The notes: generated from the sequence alone by a model not told the origin. Positions 10,500 to 21,347 are shown, numbered from the stretch's first letter. The stretch is 64,000 bases of DNA from Protula sp. h YS-2021 (GCA_949752745.1 OX457026.1:43431239-43495238); one strand, 5' to 3'. Program-made: numbers and translations.

Positions 10500-11599
10500 G
10501 TAAACGTTTTTGAATTTTCCAAAGAAAGATGCTCGGATTAGAAAAGAAAATTAGACTAATCGTTTTCCCCTGGATGATCATCCATTCTGGTCCCCTCGCC
10601 GCCCATTCCCACTTACTCTATAAATATTCCTTGTAAAACGTCCGAACCTGGTTTTGAAAAAAAAATTTCACTTAAAAAGAGCGCTAAAAAAAAAGGCGCC
10701 AAAAAGCAGTATTTCAAGCAACGTCAGAAACTTAACTGTTGAAACGCACAGCTATACGAGAGGTGGTTCTTTTGATGATAAATAAGACTTGGGAAAATTT
10801 TAATGTGTGCTATAGCCAGTAACAGGAAAATGTTCCTTCTGAATTTTACGAAGAAAGCATGCTAAGATTAGAAAAGACCAGACGAATCGATATTATTTTC
10901 CGTCGATGATCAGCCATTCTGCCCCCAACCTCTGCCCCCGCCTTCCATAAATATTCCTTGAAAAACTTTGGCCCCCAGTTTTTGGGAACAGTTTTGTAAC
11001 AGTTTTTCGAACGGACAGCTACACAATAGAGGGTTCTTTGAGTGACAGACCTTGGGTTCTTTGTGTTCTATAGCTCGCCTTAAGATGGCGAACAAAAGGA
11101 TGAGGAGCAGCAATTAAGCATGTTTATTTAAAAAAACTCTATAAAATCCATAAACTGGCAGAATTAGCATGTTCAGCCGATTTATCCCATTAATGCCACT
11201 CCCCCCCCCCCCCCCCCGCCCCGTCAATGCAGATTGAAAATGCGTCGCATTTTGAACGATTTTAAACTAAATCTGCCAAAGGTTGAAGGTGTGCAAAGTC
11301 GTATTCTTGTTCGCATTCATAAAAAATGTCAAAAATGACAGCATTTTTTTTCGATCATTAGAACTTGGCGTATTTTAACGTGTTCATGCTGGACTAGATC
11401 ACCAGAGCTTTTGTTTGTTTACAAATTTCACATACGGATAGAACACATACTGAAGGGGAGCGGCCTAGTGTTTTTATTACGATTCATAAAAATTGTCAAA
11501 ATGACAGTTTCTAAATACTTTCATACAATTTTCTCCGTGCAGTTTTCTAGCTGAACCCCGTGTCTCCCGTGTCTCCGAACCTTCATGTCGAATTGTTTA
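10500..11599 (+). other. Intron-like stretch with exon relics
   Basis: A relic exon at about 11074-11113 (acceptor GTTCTATAG, then CTCGCCTTAAGATGGCGAAC) lacks a clear donor. Text near 10770-10840 and 11030-11070 resembles the intron end before the exon at 6499 (GACCTTGGGAAAATTTT-like). A C run lies at 11199-11222. Nothing else is recognised. Confidence 0.4.
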
Positions 11600-11893
11600 T
11601 TCCCCACAGGGGGGGGGGGGGGGGGATATATGCGATGGACCGTGTGTCGGTCTGTCGGTCTGTCATCACCAGCTTGTTAAAACGATAACTTAAAAACTGC
11701 TGCAAGGACTTTAATGAAACTTGGTATGTAGCTTCTATGGAAACAAACACAGATCGTTATTGTAAATGGGCTAGGTTCGTCTAGGGGAAACGGAACAGCT
11801 GAACTAAGAAAATTTCAGCTGTTGATTGACTATTGATGGCCGTGTTTAACTGATGGGGACTTTGGGGAATGTGGGCTATGCACACTGCTCTAG
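11600..11893 (+). mobile_element. Helitron/Helentron-like element, copy 3, short form
   Basis: It opens with TTCCCCACAGG, a G run and GTCGGTCTGTCGGTC, has a single ~150-bp central monomer, then GATGGCCGTGTTTAACTGATG and GTGGGCTATGCACACTGCTC with CTAG before TT. With only one monomer it shows the minimal element. Confidence 0.6.
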
Positions 11894-12135
11894 TTTTGAA
11901 ATTTCACACACGGACAAAATACACACTGCATATGTGCTACGTTGTATTTTTATTCGGTTTACGAAAAACCATCAAAATTACAGTATTTTGAAATTGGTAA
12001 AACGTTCAATGCCAAACTTCTAAAGCTTAAACAAAAGTAGTTTGTAATTTTTGCATACAAGACTTAAATATTTGAAGTCATTTTACATAATAATTTTCTC
12101 AACACATATTGTACTCGTATTTTCTTTTTTAACAG

Positions 12136-12206
12136 TGAGAGGAAAGGTGCCCGGGAAAACGCCAGATGAGCAGCATCGGAGTCACGAGGACGAGTCCACC
12201 AACACG
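12136..12206 (+). pseudogene. Cassette exon related to the GACGAGTCCAC group, donor lost
   Basis: The acceptor TTTTTTAACAG is good. The sequence ends GAGGACGAGTCCACCAACACG then GAAATG where GTAAG is expected. With two leading bases it reads RGKVPGKTPDEQHRSHEDES and is open. It resembles exons at 5753 and 6136 in another frame. Confidence 0.3.
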
Positions 12207-12628
12207 GAAATGTTCGTTCTCAATTTTACAAAGAAAGCATGTTGACATTAGAAAAGAAACTCAGACGAATCACTATTGTTTGGCCGTCCGTTATCAGTAG
12301 TCCATTCTACCCCTCTCCCCCTCTCCGCCCCCCCCCACCTTAATGCCGCACACACTTTGTTTTGCCGTCCATAATCAGCCATTCTAACCACCCCCCCCCC
12401 CTTCCCCGCCATATTGCCACACGCACTTCGCCATTCTTGTTTGCCATTCTCGTCTGCCTCTCTCAGTAATATCCCCACCGCTCCGAGAAAATTGAACTAA
12501 TGCAGATTGAAAACGCGCAACATTCTGAACGATTTTAAACTAATTTTTCAAAAGTATTAAAACAGGAATGTGCGTAATAATATGTTTGGTTAACAGAAGT
12601 ATCACGACAAAATGAATTTGCTTAACAG

Positions 12629-12827
12629 AGGACAACCCAGCGGTGGAGGACAGCCCAGCAGTGGAGGACAGCCCAGCGGTGGAGGACAGCCCAGCGGTGG
12701 AGGACAGCCCAGCGGTGGAGGACAACGCAGCGGAGCCCAGCCCAGCGGAGGACAGCGCAGCGGAGGACAGCGCAGCGGAGGACAGTCAAGCAGAGATGCA
12801 TCGCGTCATTTGGACTAGTCAAAAATC
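12629..12827 (+). CDS. Putative repeat exon, EDSPAV repeat with VIWTSQ end
   Basis: The acceptor GCTTAACAG and donor AAATC|GTAAGT are both good. With two leading and two trailing bases the whole 199 bases are open. Four to five 18-bp units (EDSPAV), then EPSPAEDSAAEDSAAEDSQA, then EMHRVIWTSQKS. This is the cleanest left-side exon: intact frame, in-frame repeat length and both splice sites. Confidence 0.5.
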
Positions 12828-13297
12828 GTAAGTTTCATTAGCGAATAGCAAATAAACACTGTTTCACTTCCCTCATTCCTACACTCCCTCTGCGTGTAAC
12901 TGACTCGCCTCACCAGCTCCAGCTTATATTCGTTGAAAGCAGACTATGTTCATGTGAAACGCATGAGCATCGGGTCACGAGGACCAGCCCTTCAGCGGGC
13001 AGGCAATTGAATCGTGTCAATAAAAATATTAGCATCCTTGTTCCTAAAATAAGACACGGATAGTTGCCCACAACGACCCACTATTTCCGACCACTCAACC
13101 TCAACCACTATCCACCTCCTCCCTCCTCCACCCCACACTTCCCCCCCCCCCCCACTCTCGTCCCCCATCCCCACCACCTCGGCCCTATCTCCGGCCACAG
13201 ATTGTGCTACATGACTTTTTGCAACTATTGCAAGCACTCCTATGCCAGTAAATAATACAACATTAAAACTTTTTCAAGGTATAAAAAGTGTCACTTA
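12828..13297 (+). other. Intron-like stretch
   Basis: A faint exon relic at about 12950-13003 (GAGCATCGGGTCACGAGGAC) lacks an acceptor. A C/T-rich patch lies at 13080-13200. Otherwise unrecognised. Confidence 0.35.
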
Positions 13298-15697
13298 TTC
13301 CCCACAGGTAGAACCTGGTGGGAATACATGCGATCTACCGCGTGTCGGTCAGTCGGTCTCTGTCGGTCGGCCTGTCGGCAAGTGCTTGTTAACATGGACA
13401 ACTTAAAAACTGCTGCAAGGATTTTAATTAAACTTTGTATGTAGCTTCTATGGGAATAAACACAGATCGGTATTGTAAATGGGCCAGGTTCGTAGAAGGA
13501 AAATAGGCCACCTGGACTGAAAATTTCAGCTCTTGATTGACTATTGTGTGAGCATGTTAACACGATAAGTTAAACAACCGCTGCAAGGTGTTTCAATGCT
13601 ACAGGCACTAACAAGAATCGGCAGTGTAAATAGGGTTACGTTGAGCCAAGGATAATGAACCAAATGGAATTTGGAATTTACCAAATCCTGGAAATTATTC
13701 AGCATCGGAATGAGTTTAACACGATATCTCAAGAACAACTGCCGGAATTTTAATGAAACTTGGTGTGAAGCTTCTCTGGGCACTAACAAGAATCGGCAGT
13801 GTAAATAGGGTTACGTTGGGCCAAGGATAATGAACCAAATGGACTTTGAAATTTACCAAATCCTGGAAATTATTCAGCATCGGAATGAGTTTAACACGAT
13901 ATCTCAAGAGCAACTGCAGGAATTTTAATGAAACTTGGTATGTGGCTTCTATGGGTATTAGCAAGGATCGGTATTGTAAAAGAATTAGGTTGGCTCAAGG
14001 AAAATCAACCAAATAGACTTTGAAATTTACCAAATCCTGAAAATGATTAAGCATCAGAATGAGTTTAACACGATATCTCAAGAGCAACTGCAGGAATTTT
14101 AATGAAACTTGGTATGTGGCTTCTATGGGTATTAGCAAGGATCGGTATTGTAAAAGAATTAGGTTGGCTCAAGGAAAATCAACCAAATAGACTTTGAAAT
14201 TTACCAAATCCTGAAAATGATTAAGCATCAGAATGAGTTTAACACGATATCTCAAGAGCAACTGCAGGGATTTTTTTAAAAAAAACTTGGTGTGTAGCTT
14301 CTATGGGAAAGAACACAGAATCTTATTGTAAATGGTTCAAATTTGTCCAAGGATAATGAACCAAATGGACTTTGAAATTTACCAAATCCTGGAAATTATT
14401 CAGCATCGGAATGAGTTTGTTAACAGGATATCTCAGCAACTGCAGGGATTTTAATGAAATTTGGTATATAGCTTCTATGGAAACACAAACACAGATTGGT
14501 ATAGTAAATGGGCCAGGTTCATAGAAGGAAAATTGACCAGCTGGACTTAGAATATTTCAGCTCTTGATTGACTATTGTATGAGCGTGTTGACACGATAAC
14601 TTAAAACCCGTTCAAGGATTTTAATAAAACTTGGTATGTAGCTTCTATGGAAACAAACACAGATCTTTATTGTAAATGGGCCAGGTTCGTCCAAGGAAAA
14701 TGGACCAGCTGGACTTAAAAATTTCAGCTCTTGATTGACTATTGTTAACAGGATATCTCAATAACAACTGGAATGATTTTAATGAAACTTGGTGTGAAGC
14801 TTCTCTGGGCACTAACAAGAATCGGCAGTGTAAATAGGGTTACGTTGGGCCAAGGATAATGAACCAAATGGACTTTGAAATTTACCAAATCCTGGAAATT
14901 ATTCAGCATCGGAATGAGTTTAACACGATATCTCAAGAGCAACTGCAGGAATTTTAATGAAACTTGGTATGTGGCTTCTATGGGTATTAGCAAGGATCGG
15001 TAGTGTAAAAGAATTAGGTTGGCTCAAGGAAAATCAACCAAATAGACTTTGAAATTTACCAAATCCTGAAAATGATTAAGCATCAGAATGAGTTTAACAC
15101 GATATCTCAAGAGCAACTGCAGGGATTTTTTAAAAAAAACTTGGTGTGTAGCTTCTATGGGAAAGAACACAGAATCTTATTGTAAATGGTTCAAATTTGT
15201 CCAAGGAAAATGGACCAGCTGGACTTAGAAAATTTCAGCTCTTGATTGACTATTATGTGACCTTGTTAATACGATAACTTAAAAACTGCTGAAAGGATTT
15301 TAATGAAACTTGGTATGTAGCTTCTATGGGAACAAACACAGATTTGTATTGTAAATGAGCCAGGTTCGCCTAAGGAAATGAACCAGCTGGACTTAGAAAA
15401 ATTCAGCTGTTGATTGACTGTTGTTAATTATTAAAATATTCGGAAATTATTCAGAATGAGTTTGTTAACACGATATCTCAAGAGCAACTGCAGGGATTTT
15501 AATGAAACTTGGTACGTAGCTTCTATGGCAGCAAACACAGATCGGTATTGTAAATGGACCAGGTTTGTCCAAGGAAAATGCACCAACTGGACTTGGTAAA
15601 TTTCATCTCTTGATTGACTACTGATGGCCGTGTTTAAATGATGGGGGGTGGGGGGGGGGGGCTGTGGGGAATATGTGGGCTATGCACACTGCTCTAG
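13298..15697 (+). mobile_element. Helitron/Helentron-like element, copy 4, long central array
   Basis: It starts ATTCCCCACAGGTAGAACCT and ends with a G run (15643-15661), GGGCTATGCACACTGCTCTAG. Between them lie about twelve ~180-bp monomers, some in recent higher-order copies: the pair at about 13865-14050 and 14050-14240 is nearly identical, and 13720-13965 recurs at 14750-14995. Reverse-strand ORFs of 82 codons are these monomers. Confidence 0.6.
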
Positions 15698-16096
15698 TTG
15701 ACTATTGTTAACACGATATCTCAAGAACAACTGCAGGGATTCTAATGAAACTTGGTATGTAGCTTCTATGGCAACAAACACAGATCGGTATTGTAAATGG
15801 GCCAGGTTTGTCCAAGGAAAATGCACCAACTGGACTTTGAAATTTACCAAATCCTGGAAATTATTCAGCATCGGAATGAGTTTAACACATCTCAAGAACT
15901 GCAGGGATTTTAATGGAATTTGGTATGTAGCTTCCATGGGAACAAAGACATTGTATTGTAAATGGGTCAGGTTCGTCCAAGGAAAATGCACCAAATGGTC
16001 TTAGAAAATTTCGGCTCTCGATTGACTATTGATGGCCGTGTTTAACTGATGGGGGGGGGGGGGGGGGCTGTATGTGAGATATGCACACTGCTCTAG
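15698..16096 (+). mobile_element. Partial Helitron-like copy joined to copy 4
   Basis: Directly after the CTAG of copy 4 the sequence re-enters the monomer array (TTGACTATTGTTAACACGAT), runs about two monomers, and ends again with a G run (16051-16067) and GATATGCACACTGCTCTAG. It lacks a 5' terminus. Read-through past the first 3' end, or unequal exchange, would give this. Confidence 0.5.
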
Positions 16097-16321
16097 TTCA
16101 GAATAGAAAACAGATTCAATATTGATTTACTTCCCTCCTGTCCACAACCCCCACCTCACCTGACGCTTGGATAAGCAGCTCAGGGCATATATTCTTTTAA
16201 AAAGTACTACGTCCAATGGGAAGCAACAGTCAAACAAGTATTTAACTTAGTGGAAGTTTTTCACTGTTACGTTATTATTCGCTGCCTGCTAAAGATAGAT
16301 ATTGCATTTTATGTTTAATAG

Positions 16322-16389
16322 CTCGCGAGAAGTTGGATAACAGCAAAAGTTACACGGGCCTCGCGTGACGAGGACATGTCCACCAACCC
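16322..16389 (+). CDS. Putative cassette exon, CTCGCGAGAAG type
   Basis: The acceptor is GTTTAATAG and the donor CAACCC|GTAAGG. Frame one is open: LARSWITAKVTRASRDEDMS then TN. It is related in sequence to exons at 10057, 16579 and 18031 (CTCGCGAGAAG start, GAGGACATGTCCACCAAC end). Confidence 0.35.
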
Positions 16390-16578
16390 GTAAGGAATTG
16401 TTTAATTTCAGTAAAATCTATTACCATCCTCAGTCCACAGTAAATCAATCCACAAAACTCTGTGCCCTCATCTTTGTTTCGCATATTTAGGCGGGCTGTA
16501 TAACGTACAAAAATTTCACTGTCTTGTATAGCGATAATAAACAGCGTTCTGGTTCAGTCTCGTATTTATATTTGATAG

Positions 16579-16649
16579 CTCGCGAAGAGTTGGTGGGGTA
16601 ATCAACAAAGGTCACGAGGATGAAGTCAAGCAGGCAACGCTGTCAACAC
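16579..16649 (+). CDS. Putative cassette exon, CTCGCGAAGAG type
   Basis: The acceptor is ATTTGATAG and the donor ACAC|GTGAGT. With one leading and one trailing base, 23 codons are open (SRRVGGVINKGHEDEVKQAT, LST). The reading frame differs from that of the homologous exon at 16322, so the family does not keep one frame. Confidence 0.35.
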
Positions 16650-16885
16650 GTGAGTTTTTCTTTTTCAGTGAAGAAAATCCACATGTCTGGATCCAAAAAG
16701 AAAATCAGACGCTTGTTGGTAACCAGTAATTATGCAGTAATTTGGCACTCAGTACCAAACTGCAAAACAACACTGAAGAATATTTTTAAACAACGCCGGA
16801 AGCTTAACTTTTCAAACGGACAGGCATGAGAGATGGTTCTTTTGGTCATAAAAAAGACCTTTGGAAAATTTTGTGTGTTCTATAG

Positions 16886-16957
16886 CGCGGCCAAAGTTGC
16901 CGAGCAAGAAAGATGAGAGCATCGGAACATGTGGAGGAGTTCATCAAATTTGTCCGA
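16886..16957 (+). pseudogene. Cassette exon relic, GCGCGGCCAAAG type
   Basis: The acceptor TTCTATAG is followed by CGCGGCCAAAGTTGCCGAGC and the usual AGCATCGGAACATGTGGAGG core, but no GTAAG donor is found where the family ends (about 16957). Confidence 0.3.
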
Positions 16958-17236
16958 CAAATTTGAATCAATTGAAAAAAAAAACATTCTGAACGATTTT
17001 AAACTACATTTTTTAAATTTTGTACAGTCCTTGAGCACTTGAGTGAGTTTGTCGACACACTCAAGCCTACCATTTCTTGATCCATTGGCGAAAATATTTT
17101 ACATATAGGTAGTAAGGCTACCCACAATATGATACCAATTGCATAAGGGCTGCAGTCCAACCCAGCAAAATCAAATACTGGGATTGTACGCCGTCGGAGG
17201 ATGTAGTCAGTTTCACTGACCTACTTTTTTCCTTAG

Positions 17237-17323
17237 TAGAGGACAGCCGAGGAGGACAGTCCGGCGGAAGACAGCCAAGCAGAGAAACATTGCGTCATTT
17301 GGACAAGCCAATCAACAACGCAG
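17237..17323 (+). CDS. Putative short EDSQ exon with VIWTSQST end
   Basis: The acceptor is TTTCCTTAG and the donor CGCAG|GTTTGA. The end reads EDSQAEKHCVIWTSQSTT. The first repeats are in another frame because of an indel near 17250, so the exon is a reduced member of the EDSQ group. Confidence 0.35.
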
Positions 17324-17714
17324 GTTTGATCATTTAGATAGAAAATAAACACATTCAACATTGTTTTGCTTCCCTCAATCCCCACACCCCCTTCTAGCCT
17401 AACGCTATAAAACTGCTAATATTTTGATATCACATATTTCATTTTTGCTTTCAAGAATTGAATTTTTGATCTCAAAAAATCAATTATAGAGATCATTAAA
17501 TCATATTTGATTTAAATGTTTCTTTATCTCTTAATATTTCTATCCAGAATGTTTTCTAATATCAAGAATACATTTAGAGATTTAAAAAATATAATTACAG
17601 ATGGCAAAAATTAATTCTTGGTGACAAGAATTGGTTTTTGTTTTTGAGATCAAAAAGCGCATAAAAGTTGGTTCCTTGGTTAACAAAAGTAACACAAAAA
17701 ATTAATTTACTTAG
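17324..17714 (+). other. Intron with GATATC-type AT-rich fragment
   Basis: From about 17425 to 17660 the sequence has the same TTTTTGATCTCAA / GATATC words as the AT-rich TIR element, without visible termini. Confidence 0.45.
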
Positions 17715-17783
17715 TGGAGAACAGCTCTGCGGAAGACAGCCAAACAGATAAACATTGCGTTATTTGACAAGCCAATCAACAAC
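17715..17783 (+). pseudogene. Short EDSQ exon copy with one-base deletion
   Basis: The acceptor is TTTACTTAG and the donor CAAC|GTAAGT. It parallels 17237-17323, but TTTGGACAAG has become TTTGACAAG, which breaks the WTSQST end into a stop. It is a decayed copy. Confidence 0.4.
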
Positions 17784-18030
17784 GTAAGTTTCATTATGCA
17801 GATAGAAAATATACAGATTCAACATTGTTTTGCTTCCCTCAATCCCCACACCCCCACCTCGCCTCACGCTGTGATACGCTTGGCCGGCTCGGGAGATATC
17901 ATATAAAAATAAAACGCCCACTTAAAATGCAACACTCAAATACATATTAAATTTAGTGGAAAACTTTTAAATGTGACGTTATTTATTGAGGGCTGTCTGG
18001 TTAACATAGATATTATAATTTGTTTGGCAG

Positions 18031-18095
18031 CTCGTGAGAAGATGGACTACCAACGCCACAAGAAGATCGGTTCAGGACGAGAAGCCCATCAACAT
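18031..18095 (+). CDS. Putative cassette exon, CTCGTGAGAAG type
   Basis: The acceptor is TTTGGCAG and the donor AACAT|GTAAGG. With two leading bases it reads REKMDYQRHKKIGSGREAHQ and is open; frame one is open too. Confidence 0.35.
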
Positions 18096-18601
18096 GTAAG
18101 GAATTTAATTATAAATATAATTGTAATAAATAAAATAAGTTTCCCGAGTCCGGAAGAAAATACGTATTGATGGTTGTCAATAACAATCTGCCACTTCCAG
18201 ACACCTCCAAACTCCACCCACTTCTCCTCTCCCCTACCCACTGTGCCCAACTTCAACCCACCTCTCATCTCCCCGCACTCCTCAACCCACCTTTTCTTTT
18301 CCCCCGCTGCCTCTCCACCGAACTCTACCCATCTCTCCTCTCCAACACCCACTCTTTCCCTCCCACGTCTCCCCTCATTCAACACTCTCCTCCAACCTCT
18401 CCTCACCCATTCTCCCTCATCCCGACCTCTCTCGCCTCCCCACTCTCCCCTCACCCACCCCACTTCCCTGTTTGAAATTTGATTAAGGGTTTCAAAAAGA
18501 AGCAGCATTTAAACAGATTGCTCTCTGAAAAAACTTTCGAATGGTTTTTGTAAATTTACGTAAGAGACAAGAGTTGAACAAGTTTTTAAATGGCATGTTA
18601 C
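18096..18601. other. Pyrimidine-rich stretch without recognised gene
   Basis: From about 18190 to 18475 the plus strand is strongly C/T-rich (CCACCTCTCATCTCCCC-like words at irregular spacing). The 102- and 139-codon ORFs on the two strands come from this composition. Confidence 0.5.
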
Positions 18602-20116
18602 TATGGAATGCCATTTTCACATTTATTAGGGAATTATTGATATCAAGAATTAATTTTTGATCTCAAAATATTCATATTTTGACATCTAGAATTAATTTTT
18701 GTTATTTGTAATTATATTTTTGGTATCTCTAAATGTATTTATTTTAAAAAATTCTTGATCTCAATAAATATTTCGAGATATCAAGAAATATTTATTGATA
18801 TCAAACATGATTTAATGATATCTTAAATTGCTTTTTTGAGATCAAAACTTCTATTCTTGATAGCAAAAATAAAATATTTAAGAGCAAAATATCAATTTTG
18901 AGCTAATAATTTTTAGCCCTCAGCCAATATTGGCTGAAGGCTATTGCTATGACCGAGTCCGTCCGTCCGTCCGTTAACACTTACCTTGTGAACACGCTCC
19001 AGCCTACAAGTTTTTGCAATCTCTTAGATATTTTACATATAGCTTGTATATGGACTAATGAAGATCCCTATTGTTTCCGACCAAGGACAGTGGCTCAGCT
19101 GGACTTTGAAATTTTCTTATTTGTACCATTATCAATTTTGCTTAACACGTGGCTTGTGAACACTCTCTAGCCTACAATTCTTTACCAATCACTTTGATAT
19201 TTCGGATATGGCTAGTGTATGGAGCATTGAAGATTCCTATCGTCAATGAGCTATATCCGACCAAGAACAGTGGCTCAGCTGGACTTTGAAATTTGCATAT
19301 TTCTACCATTCTCAGGTTTGGTGACATGTGGCTTGTGAACACTTCTCTAGCCTACAATTCTTTACCAATTACCAAGATATTTCATATATAGCTAGTATAT
19401 GGACTTATCAACCATATCCAACCAAGGACAGTGGCTCAGCTGGACTTTATCATGATAAATGGTTTTGTTTTTGTTCATCTTCAAGCACTGCCACGCTTTT
19501 TCTTTTTGGTGCTAAGGATTGAAATGAACCTGTGACCGGCCTCAAATCTATTTTCCTTGTTTCGAATGTTCCGGCTGGCTGAGGGCTATGCATCTCTGAT
19601 GCCTAGGTTTTTCTTTTTATTGATATCAAGAATTTTTTCAGATATCATTATTTCAGAATGAGACTTTTATTTTGTTTTGGAAATCTGCAAATATTTTTTG
19701 ATCTCAAGAATTTATTTTTGATATCAAAATATCAGTCTATTTTTTACATAACAAAATTCAGAATCACACATGTGAATAACATAATGACTGGTCCTTGCCA
19801 ACAAAAGCTTTGTTTTTACTGTACAAAAAAGAAGCAATTCTTGAGATTAAAAACTGTGTTATTATTGATATCAATATTTCAAGTTTTCATCTCCGAAATT
19901 CAATTGACGATTCGTTATATTTTACATATGTGTGCCTCGTTAAGATTTTTTAGGTTTGTAAATTGATTTTTTGATCTCTGAAATCAATTTTTGCTATCTA
20001 AAATTCAATTATTGATAGCAAAATATAAAATAATGAGATCTGCACTAATTTATTGATACATTCAATTATATTTTGATATCAAAAATGAACATTAAATGTT
20101 AAAACGGCATCCCATA
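18602..20116. mobile_element. AT-rich TIR element, second full copy, with a nested insertion
   Basis: The left end is TATGGAATGCCATTTTCACA and the right end inverse reads AACATTAAATG...GGCATCCCATA. The interior is GATATC-type, as in 78-588. A different element (18914-19606) interrupts it, which accounts for most of the extra length. Confidence 0.55.
18914..19606 (+). mobile_element. Nested Helitron-like element with 3' hairpin and CTAG
   Basis: It begins with CAGCCAATATTGGCTG and GTCCGTCCGTCCGTTAAC. It has three ~195-bp monomers (ACACTTACCTTGTGAACAC, GACCAAGGACAGTGGCTCAG, CTGGACTTTGAAATTT). The 3' end has the hairpin GCATC-TCT-GATGC immediately followed by CTAG. A terminal hairpin then CTRR is the Helitron 3' hallmark. 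It differs in sequence from copies 1-4. Confidence 0.6.
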
Positions 20117-20230
20117 GATTTCAAAATATAAAATAAAAAAGTCTGTCTAAAATAATGATATCTGAAATAAACTGTTGAGCTCAAAAAGGGAGAGGTGGCT
20201 ATCAAAGATTTCATTTTTCCTATCAATTTT

Positions 20231-20573
20231 TATGCCCCGGCTGTCAAATGCCAGCCGGGCATATAGTGTTTGACTTGTGCGTCCGTCCGTCTGTCTGTAC
20301 GTTACACTTTAGGTACCAACTTTTGTGGATCGCATTGTAGCGTAGCTATTTGGCCGGCAATTTTTTCGTTTTTGCAGGATCTCGTCCTTTTGTCCGAGGA
20401 GGGGTTTATTCGGTCGGAATTGCGGTTTGAACTTGCAATTTTACTGTAGATAGAGGTTTATGTACTAGGCGATTTTACTGTAGATAGATGTTTTATGTAC
20501 TAAGTTTTGTGGACCACACCTCACTCTTTATATTTGTTTGGTGATTTATTTGCTCATAGATTATTAGGGAACA
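20231..20573 (+). mobile_element. 5' part of another GTCCGTCC-type repeat element
   Basis: It starts with the hairpin TATGCCCCGGCTG / CCAGCCGGGCATA (20231-20262) and GTCCGTCCGTCTGTCTG. The word GGTTTATTCGGTCGGAATTG recurs diverged at about 21405 (GCCTTTATTTGGTCGAAATT), beyond the G-rich element, so that element seems to have landed between monomers. The 3' end was not located. Confidence 0.4.
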
Positions 20574-21347
20574 GGCCCAAACCCCCCCGACCGAAACCCC
20601 CCCCCGGCCCTAACCCCCCCCCCCGTCCAAACCCCCCCCCGTCCAAACCCCCCCCCCCCCGACTAAAACCCTCCGGCGGCCTAAACCCCCCAAACCCAAA
20701 ATCCCCCGGTTCTCAGGTCTATTCTATATTTTGTAATTGCGATACATCCATGTTGTTAATTACACTTCAAATGCCCATTGAAGAGACCACACGGCGTTTA
20801 AAATTGCAATTTCTGAACCACTGAAGCAATTGATCATCATTATAAAAGAAACTTCATACATCCATTGATGATAGCACTCAGTTTTTGAAATGGCTCTTAC
20901 GATTGATGAGTGTGTACACATTAAAAATTGCAATTCATATGCCGGTTGCGAGATCAGTCGAATTTACAAATTACAATTTCTCTTGCGGTAGATGTAACTT
21001 ATATCCATTGTGATTCACTTGAATGGGTAATTTAGTGACCCAGATTGCTGTGAAAAATCACGCTACCATCATGGAATACATCACATCTGCTAAAGGGAAT
21101 CCAAAGATATTGTACCAAGGGCATTTGTACGTAAAGCAAAAAATTCTAGCAAATGGCTATGTTTCGTACGAGTGCGAAAAGAGGCGCCAAAACAAATTAT
21201 CATTACACATTTTCTTTGAGAACGCGGGGGTTTGGGGTCGGGGGGGGGGGTTTAGGCCGCCGGGGGGTTTTAGTCGGGGGGGGGGAGTTTGACGGGGGGG
21301 GGGGGGGTTAGGGCCGGGGGTTTCGGTCGGGGGGGGGGGGTTGGGCC
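20574..21347 (+). mobile_element. Element with long C-rich/G-rich terminal inverted repeats
   Basis: 20574-20713 is C-rich (GGCCCAAACCCCCCCGACCG) and 21218-21347 is its reverse complement (CGGTCGGGGG...GGTTGGGCC) with small length changes in the homopolymers. About 500 bp lie between, including a FLYWCH-like coding fragment. Long terminal inverted repeats with a FLYWCH finger would fit a deleted Mutator-like element; no clear target duplication was found. Confidence 0.55.
21023..21235 (+). pseudogene. FLYWCH-like zinc-finger fragment
   Basis: The fragment opens MGNLVTQIAVKNHATIMEYI and continues SAKGNPKILYQGHLYVKQK and ANGYVSYECEKRR. The order KG, L-Y-GH-Y, G-x-x-Y-x-C, then a basic stretch, is that of a FLYWCH domain, which in many invertebrates stands at the N-terminus of MULE transposases. 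The aromatic expected before the Cys is Y, and the later His/Cys pair is lost where the ORF runs into the G-rich inverted repeat. It is a fragment and not functional. The family call is from memory of the domain pattern. Confidence 0.45.

Larger units (their letters stand above)
9840..10770 (+). repeat. Segmental duplicate, paralogue of 5190-6080
   Basis: Starts CGCTCGCCCCCATCATGCTT at about 9868 and carries exons at 10057 and 10435. An A-rich microsatellite at 10205-10250 is specific to this copy. Confidence 0.7.

Noticed and set aside
13716..14993. Repeated 82-codon reverse ORFs (MLIPIEATYQVSLKFLQLLL)
   Set aside because: They are monomers of the Helitron-like central array and keep open only because the copies are recent.
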